Shown here: positions 7,042 through 10,176 of the stretch, piece after piece | How positions within the stretch are numbered: the stretch's first letter is position 1 | Layout of the letters: the number at the start of each line of letters is the position of its first letter | Source of the DNA: JAFDCJ01 sp049669725 | GTDB taxonomy: Bacteria; Desulfobacterota; Desulfobacteria; Desulfobacterales; JAFDCJ01 | Length of the DNA stretch: 10,176 bases | Direction of reading: 5' to 3' | NCBI GenBank assembly: GCA_049669725.1 | Contig: JBATKU010000683.1 | Coordinates: 1 to 10,176 of the forward strand | Program-made: the position numbers and the translations under genes | The notes under the pieces: model-generated | Seen by the model: the letters and a program-made list of their open reading frames with translations, nothing else | Told to the model about the DNA's origin: nothing | Databases searched by the model: none

Positions 7042-7566
7042 TTGCCCCAGTTAAAAAAAATAAATGATATTAAACCCATCATTCGTCGTATCCGTCTGGT
7101 GGCCTTTGATTTCGACGGGGTGTTTACCGACAACATGGTGTATGTATTTGAAGACGGCACCGAAGCCGTAAAATGTTTTCGCAGCGATGGTATCGGCCTG
7201 CAAAAACTTGCGCACTTGGGCATTAAAACGGTTATTATTTCCACCGAAGCCAACCCGGTAGTTTCGGCCCGCGCGCGCAAACTAAAAATGAAATGTGTGC
7301 AGGACTGCCAGGACAAGCGCACGGTGCTCGAGGAAATTGCCGGAAATATGGACATTACCCTGGACGAGGTAGCTTTTGTGGGAAACGATATTAATGACCT
7401 CCCCTGTCTGACCTGTGTTGCCCTTCCCATTGTGGTGCAGGATGCACACCCGGATGTAATCCCGGTTGCACGCTACCGGACAAAAAATCCGGGGGGATGC
7501 GGTGCCGTGCGGGAAGTCTGCGATTTATTTGAAAGAACGATCGAGAATGAAATGACGAATGAATAA
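7042..7566 (+). CDS. HAD phosphatase, NeuA C-terminal/KdsC type (nonulosonate 9-phosphate phosphatase?)
   Basis: A 174-residue HAD hydrolase of the capless KdsC group. Motif I is DFDGVFTD with nucleophile Asp23 and acid/base Asp25; motif II is IISTE (Ser67/Thr68); Lys92 lies in DKRTVLEEI; motif IV is GNDINDL with Asp116 and Asp119. The segment STEANPVVSARARKLK is characteristic of the phosphatase domain fused to some CMP-sialate synthetases (NeuA). With a NeuB-type synthase next in line, I infer it removes the 9-phosphate from a nonulosonate phosphate. Kdo-8-phosphate phosphatase (KdsC) is the alternative, but the neighbouring synthase has a SAF domain and is not KdsA. Translation starts at TTG. 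The last residues (NEMTNE) and the stop are encoded inside an intergenic-type repeat, so the C-terminus may have been altered by repeat insertion. Confidence 0.82.
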   Translation: MPQLKKINDIKPIIRRIRLVAFDFDGVFTDNMVYVFEDGTEAVKCFRSDGIGLQKLAHLGIKTVIISTEANPVVSARARKLKMKCVQDCQDKRTVLEEIAGNMDITLDEVAFVGNDINDLPCLTCVALPIVVQDAHPDVIPVARYRTKNPGGCGAVREVCDLFERTIENEMTNE

Positions 7567-7645
7567 TGAATAATGTCGAATCAAGGAGTTCTTTCGATCT
7601 TAAATGACGGAGCGCAGCGACCGCATTCATTCGTCATTCGACATT
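7551..7645 (+). repeat. Complex inverted repeat spanning the end of the HAD gene
   Basis: AATGACGAATGAAT (7551-7564) is perfectly complementary to ATTCATTCGTCATT (7625-7638), a 14-bp dyad with a 60-base loop. A second pair, AATGTCGAAT (7572-7581) and ATTCGACATT (7636-7645), is also perfect. Because the pairs are interleaved, not nested, they cannot both form a simple hairpin: the two folds compete. The loop contains GCGCAGCGACCGC. The left arm codes for the last residues of the HAD protein. It looks like a dispersed miniature repeat; an attenuator-like RNA switch before neuB is possible but speculative. Confidence 0.6.
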
Positions 7646-7735
7646 CTAAAACGTGGTTTACTGATTAGGTTACCGTGAATCACAAAAATGAATTATTAAC
7701 TGACAATCTAGATCATCAAATTAATAGCCATACCC

Positions 7736-7743
7736 AAGGAGGT
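7736..7743 (+). promoter_or_regulatory. Perfect Shine-Dalgarno of the NeuB-type gene
   Basis: AAGGAGGT ends 5 bases before ATG 7749. It is the strongest ribosome binding site in the window and suggests high translation of the synthase despite the repeat-rich 182-base gap before it. Confidence 0.8.
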
Positions 7744-7748
7744 ATATC

Positions 7749-8825
7749 ATGAGGAAACTTACTATCGATGGAAAAGTGATTCAAGATGACGGCGATTGCT
7801 ATGTGATTGCTGAAATCGGGCACAACCATCAGGGAAAACTTGAAACCGCCAAGGAGATGTTCAAGACAGCCAAAGAGAGCGGGGCTGATGCCGTTAAGCT
7901 GCAAAAACGGAACAACCGCGAGCTGTTTACCAAAGCGGGATATGAAAAACCTTACGATAATCCCAACAGTTATGGTGAAACCTATGGGGAGCACAGAGAG
8001 TTTCTTGAGTTTGGCGGGATTGAATATAAGGAGCTAATGGATTACGCTGATGAAATCGGAATTACATTCTTTTCCACCGCCTTTGATTTTTCCAGTGCGG
8101 ATTTTCTGGCAAAACTCGATATGCCGGCTTTTAAGATCGCTTCCGGTGATCTGAAAAATATTCCCTTGCTCACCCATATTGCCCAATTTCAAAAACCGAT
8201 GATCCTCAGCACGGGCGGGGGAACCATGGAAGATGTCAACCGGGCCTATGATGCCATCATGCCGATTAATCAGCAGCTTGCCATATTGCAATGCACGGCA
8301 GGCTATCCGGCCGATTTCGACCAATTGAATCTGTCGGTTATCACCACCTTCCGCGAGCGGTTTCCCAACCTTACCATTGGTTTGTCGTCCCATGACAACG
8401 GTATTGCCATGGCAGTAGCCGCTTATATGCTGGGAGCCAGGGTGGTCGAAAAACATTTTACGCTCAACCATACCTGGAAAGGCACCGATCATGCCTTTTC
8501 CCTGGAACCCATTGGTTTTCGTAAAATGGTTCGCGATTTAGAACGGGTAAAAGTTGCCATCGGTGACGGCGTCAAACAGACTTATGAATCCGAGAAAAAT
8601 CCCATCATTAAAATGGGGAAAAAACTGGTGGCAGCCCGTGATTTGCCGACCGGTTATACGATCCGGCGCGAGGATATTGCCCTCAAGTCACCGGGAGACG
8701 GCCTGCCGCCCTATGAACTGGATAAAGTCATCGGACGGGCCACCCGCCAGGAATTGAATGAAGATGATGATATTACTTACGAGGTATTAAACGGTGCCGA
8801 AAACTGGGCGGAGGCAGCCTCTTGA
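7749..8825 (+). CDS. neuB: NeuB-family nonulosonic acid synthase with SAF domain
   Basis: A 358-residue synthase that should condense phosphoenolpyruvate with a six-carbon sugar to form a nine-carbon acidic sugar. The TIM-barrel part shows AEIGHNHQG with Glu22, KLQK, CTAGYP, GLSSHDNG with His215, and EKHF with His236; these two histidines match the metal ligands of meningococcal NeuB, as I recall them. A C-terminal SAF (antifreeze-like) domain spans about 295-352. In it, KSPGDG has Ser314 where NeuB enzymes that bind N-acetylmannosamine have Arg (KRPG); that Arg contacts the N-acetyl group. The substrate may therefore lack it or be a hexose 6-phosphate, as in eukaryotic NANS or KDN-9-phosphate synthases. 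The preceding HAD gene fits a 9-phosphate product. The start is set by an excellent ribosome binding site. The end overlaps the SDR gene by 4 bases. Confidence 0.87.
   Translation: MRKLTIDGKVIQDDGDCYVIAEIGHNHQGKLETAKEMFKTAKESGADAVKLQKRNNRELFTKAGYEKPYDNPNSYGETYGEHREFLEFGGIEYKELMDYADEIGITFFSTAFDFSSADFLAKLDMPAFKIASGDLKNIPLLTHIAQFQKPMILSTGGGTMEDVNRAYDAIMPINQQLAILQCTAGYPADFDQLNLSVITTFRERFPNLTIGLSSHDNGIAMAVAAYMLGARVVEKHFTLNHTWKGTDHAFSLEPIGFRKMVRDLERVKVAIGDGVKQTYESEKNPIIKMGKKLVAARDLPTGYTIRREDIALKSPGDGLPPYELDKVIGRATRQELNEDDDITYEVLNGAENWAEAAS
8810..8814 (+). promoter_or_regulatory. Ribosome binding site fixing the TTG start of the SDR gene
   Basis: GGAGG inside the last codons of neuB lies 7 bases before TTG 8822. 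It supports a TTG start whose codon overlaps the neuB stop (TTGA), so the two genes are probably translationally coupled. Confidence 0.7.
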
Positions 8826-9634
8826 AAGACCTGTTTCGCATAGATGGTGAAGCGGCCGTTGTCACCGGTGCCCTGGGCAAATTAGGTCCTGTCTGGATTG
8901 AAACCCTGCTGAACGGGGGGGCATCGGTTTTTGCCCTCGATCTTGCCCAGGCTAAAATCTCACAAGACTATAAAAAGCTGCAGGACCACTTTGATGAATC
9001 GCGCTTGATGCTGGATCGTGCCGATGTGAGAGACCGCGAAAGCCTGGAGGCAGCCTGTCAAAACTGCTGTCATACTTTCGGGGTTCCTTCCATCCTGGTA
9101 AACAACGCCGGCATCGATCAGCCTCCCGGCGAAACTGCAAAAGGGTATCGGCTCGAAGATATCCCCTTTGAGATAAACCGGGAGATCCTTGAGGTAAACA
9201 CCCTGGGCGCCTTTCTGGTTACCCAGGTATTTGGTCGTCAGATGGTACAGACGTCCCGGGGCTCGATTATCAATATTGGATCCCTCTACGCCAGTGTGGC
9301 CCCAGACGGACATTTTTATGACCATATCAAGAGCGATCCGCCTTTTCTCAAGCCGCCGGCCTACGGAGCTTCCAAAGCCGCGGTGATCAACCTGACCCGT
9401 TATCTGGCAACCCTGTGGGCGCCGCACGGGGTTCGCGTAAACGCATTGTCACCGGGCGGTGTACTGGGAGGCCAGGACGAGGAATTTAAACGCAAATTTT
9501 GCGATCGGGTACCGTTGGGCAAAATGGCAACAGATGAAGACCTGGCAGGTCCGTTGCTTTTTCTCGCGTCCCGGGCGTCATCCTATGTAACCGGCATCGA
9601 ACTGGTCGTGGATGGTGGGTTTACGGCATGGTAA
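8822..9634 (+). CDS. Classical SDR oxidoreductase, PtmA-like
   Basis: A 270-residue short-chain dehydrogenase. The nucleotide-binding motif is TGALGKLG (15-22), followed by NNAG at 94-97, catalytic Ser154 in INIGSLYASVAPD, and Tyr181/Lys185 in YGASK; the end, VTGIELVVDGGFTAW, is typical of the family. The GSLYASVAPD...PPAYGASK region resembles PtmA-type oxidoreductases found in legionaminic acid and flagellin-glycosylation loci. Overlap with neuB by 4 bases (TTGA) indicates a shared job, probably making or modifying the sugar or its precursor; the exact reaction is unknown. The TTG start places the Rossmann motif at the usual distance from the N-terminus and has a GGAGG upstream. Confidence 0.85.
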   Translation: MKDLFRIDGEAAVVTGALGKLGPVWIETLLNGGASVFALDLAQAKISQDYKKLQDHFDESRLMLDRADVRDRESLEAACQNCCHTFGVPSILVNNAGIDQPPGETAKGYRLEDIPFEINREILEVNTLGAFLVTQVFGRQMVQTSRGSIINIGSLYASVAPDGHFYDHIKSDPPFLKPPAYGASKAAVINLTRYLATLWAPHGVRVNALSPGGVLGGQDEEFKRKFCDRVPLGKMATDEDLAGPLLFLASRASSYVTGIELVVDGGFTAW

Positions 9635-9645
9635 TTACGTTAAAT

Positions 9646-9669
9646 AGTTGATTAGTTGACTGGTTGATT
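9646..9669 (+). repeat. Three 8-base tandem units (AGTTGATT-like) after the SDR gene
   Basis: AGTTGATT, AGTTGACT and GGTTGATT follow each other directly. They lead into TTTAACTGATTGTTAATT, which has a small TTAAC/GTTAA dyad. This AT-rich 94-base gap separates the SDR and aldehyde dehydrogenase genes. Similar GTTAATTGTTATTGGTTAAT sequence lies before the reductase gene at about 2617-2636. No terminator is evident. Confidence 0.45.
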
Positions 9670-9728
9670 ATTTAACTGATTGTTAATTTTATCAATTATT
9701 CATATATTTCTATACGGTTGGAGCAAAA

Positions 9729-10176
9729 ATGAATTCCTATAATATGCCGGAGACCATTCCCAACTGGATCAATGGCGAGGAAATAGCTGCAGATTCCGGG
9801 GCGACTTTCGGCAAACTATCCCCGCACAGCGGCGAAAAGCTTTACCGGGTGGCCCGATCCAACGGCCAGGATGTGAAAACAGCCATCCAGGCTGCCCGAA
9901 AGGCCCAGGCCGGCTGGGCGGAAATTACGCCGGTGCAGCGCGGTGACATCCTTTATGATATCACCCTGGCCATGCGCAAATACAGGGAGGAAATCGCCAC
10001 CATTGTAGCAGCGGAAACCGGCATGTCTTTTCAGGCTGCCCTTGCTGAGACCGGCGGGGCCATCGCCCAGGGTGAGTTTATGGCCGGTGAGGGGCGGCGC
10101 TTTTACGGCCGCACCACCACCAGCGCAGTTACCAATAAATATGCCCAGACCGTCAGACAGCCCCTGGGGGTTGCCG
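9729..10176 (+). CDS. Aldehyde dehydrogenase, N-terminal part cut by the window edge
   Basis: The first 149 codons of an NAD(P)-dependent aldehyde dehydrogenase. The N-terminus reads PNWINGEEI, then SPHSGEKLYRV, AARKAQAGWAEITPVQRGDIL and ETGMSFQAALAE; the visible part ends at VRQPLGVA, all typical of the N-terminal coenzyme-binding half. The catalytic Cys and Glu lie beyond the window. TTGGAG (9718-9723) sits 5 bases before the ATG. It follows the SDR gene by 94 bases on the same strand, so it may serve the same sugar pathway, for example by oxidising an aldehyde. I cannot tell its substrate or whether it ends intact. Confidence 0.85.
   Translation, partial: MNSYNMPETIPNWINGEEIAADSGATFGKLSPHSGEKLYRVARSNGQDVKTAIQAARKAQAGWAEITPVQRGDILYDITLAMRKYREEIATIVAAETGMSFQAALAETGGAIAQGEFMAGEGRRFYGRTTTSAVTNKYAQTVRQPLGVA

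Overview
The window looks like part of a cell-envelope lipid and sugar locus from a Gram-negative bacterium. Eight complete genes and the 5' part of a ninth all read on the + strand, downstream of a very AT-rich control region. A gene fragment leaves the left edge on the - strand. The genes are of moderate GC. The short dyad and AATGACGAATG-type intergenic repeats remind me of Desulfobacterota (former Deltaproteobacteria) genomes, but that taxonomic guess is an inference and is weak.

Layout: 1-70 is the start of a leftward unknown gene. 71-696 is noncoding, AT-rich and carries divergent sigma-70-like promoters. 697-5158 holds four genes: a fatty acyl-AMP ligase / acyl-ACP synthetase, an extended SDR like the bacterial ceramide reductase CerR, a dedicated acyl carrier protein, and an alpha-oxoamine synthase with serine palmitoyltransferase (Spt) signatures. 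This is the contiguous gene set (aasR, cerR, acpR, spt) known to be needed for ceramide synthesis in Caulobacter crescentus, so I read it as a bacterial sphingolipid operon. The ceramide N-acyltransferase (bCerS) is not in the window. 5194-7005 is a fused MsbA/PglK-type ABC exporter. 7042-9634 is a nonulosonic acid (sialic-acid-like) module: a stand-alone HAD phosphatase of the NeuA C-terminal/KdsC type, a NeuB-family synthase with a SAF domain, and a PtmA-like SDR. An aldehyde dehydrogenase starts at 9729 and runs off the right edge.

How it may work together: the ligase loads a fatty acid on the carrier protein, Spt condenses the acyl-ACP with an amino acid (serine in characterised enzymes) to a 3-keto sphingoid base, and the CerR-like enzyme reduces the keto group. 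The ABC protein could flip the resulting lipid or a lipid-linked glycan. The NeuB and HAD genes suggest a nonulosonate made through a 9-phosphate intermediate. The most interesting possibility is that the two halves meet, giving a bacterial sphingolipid decorated with a sialic-acid-like sugar. No glycosyltransferase or CMP-sugar synthetase is visible here to prove that. The NeuB homologue also has Ser at position 314, where N-acetyl-binding NeuB has Arg, which points to an unusual sugar substrate.
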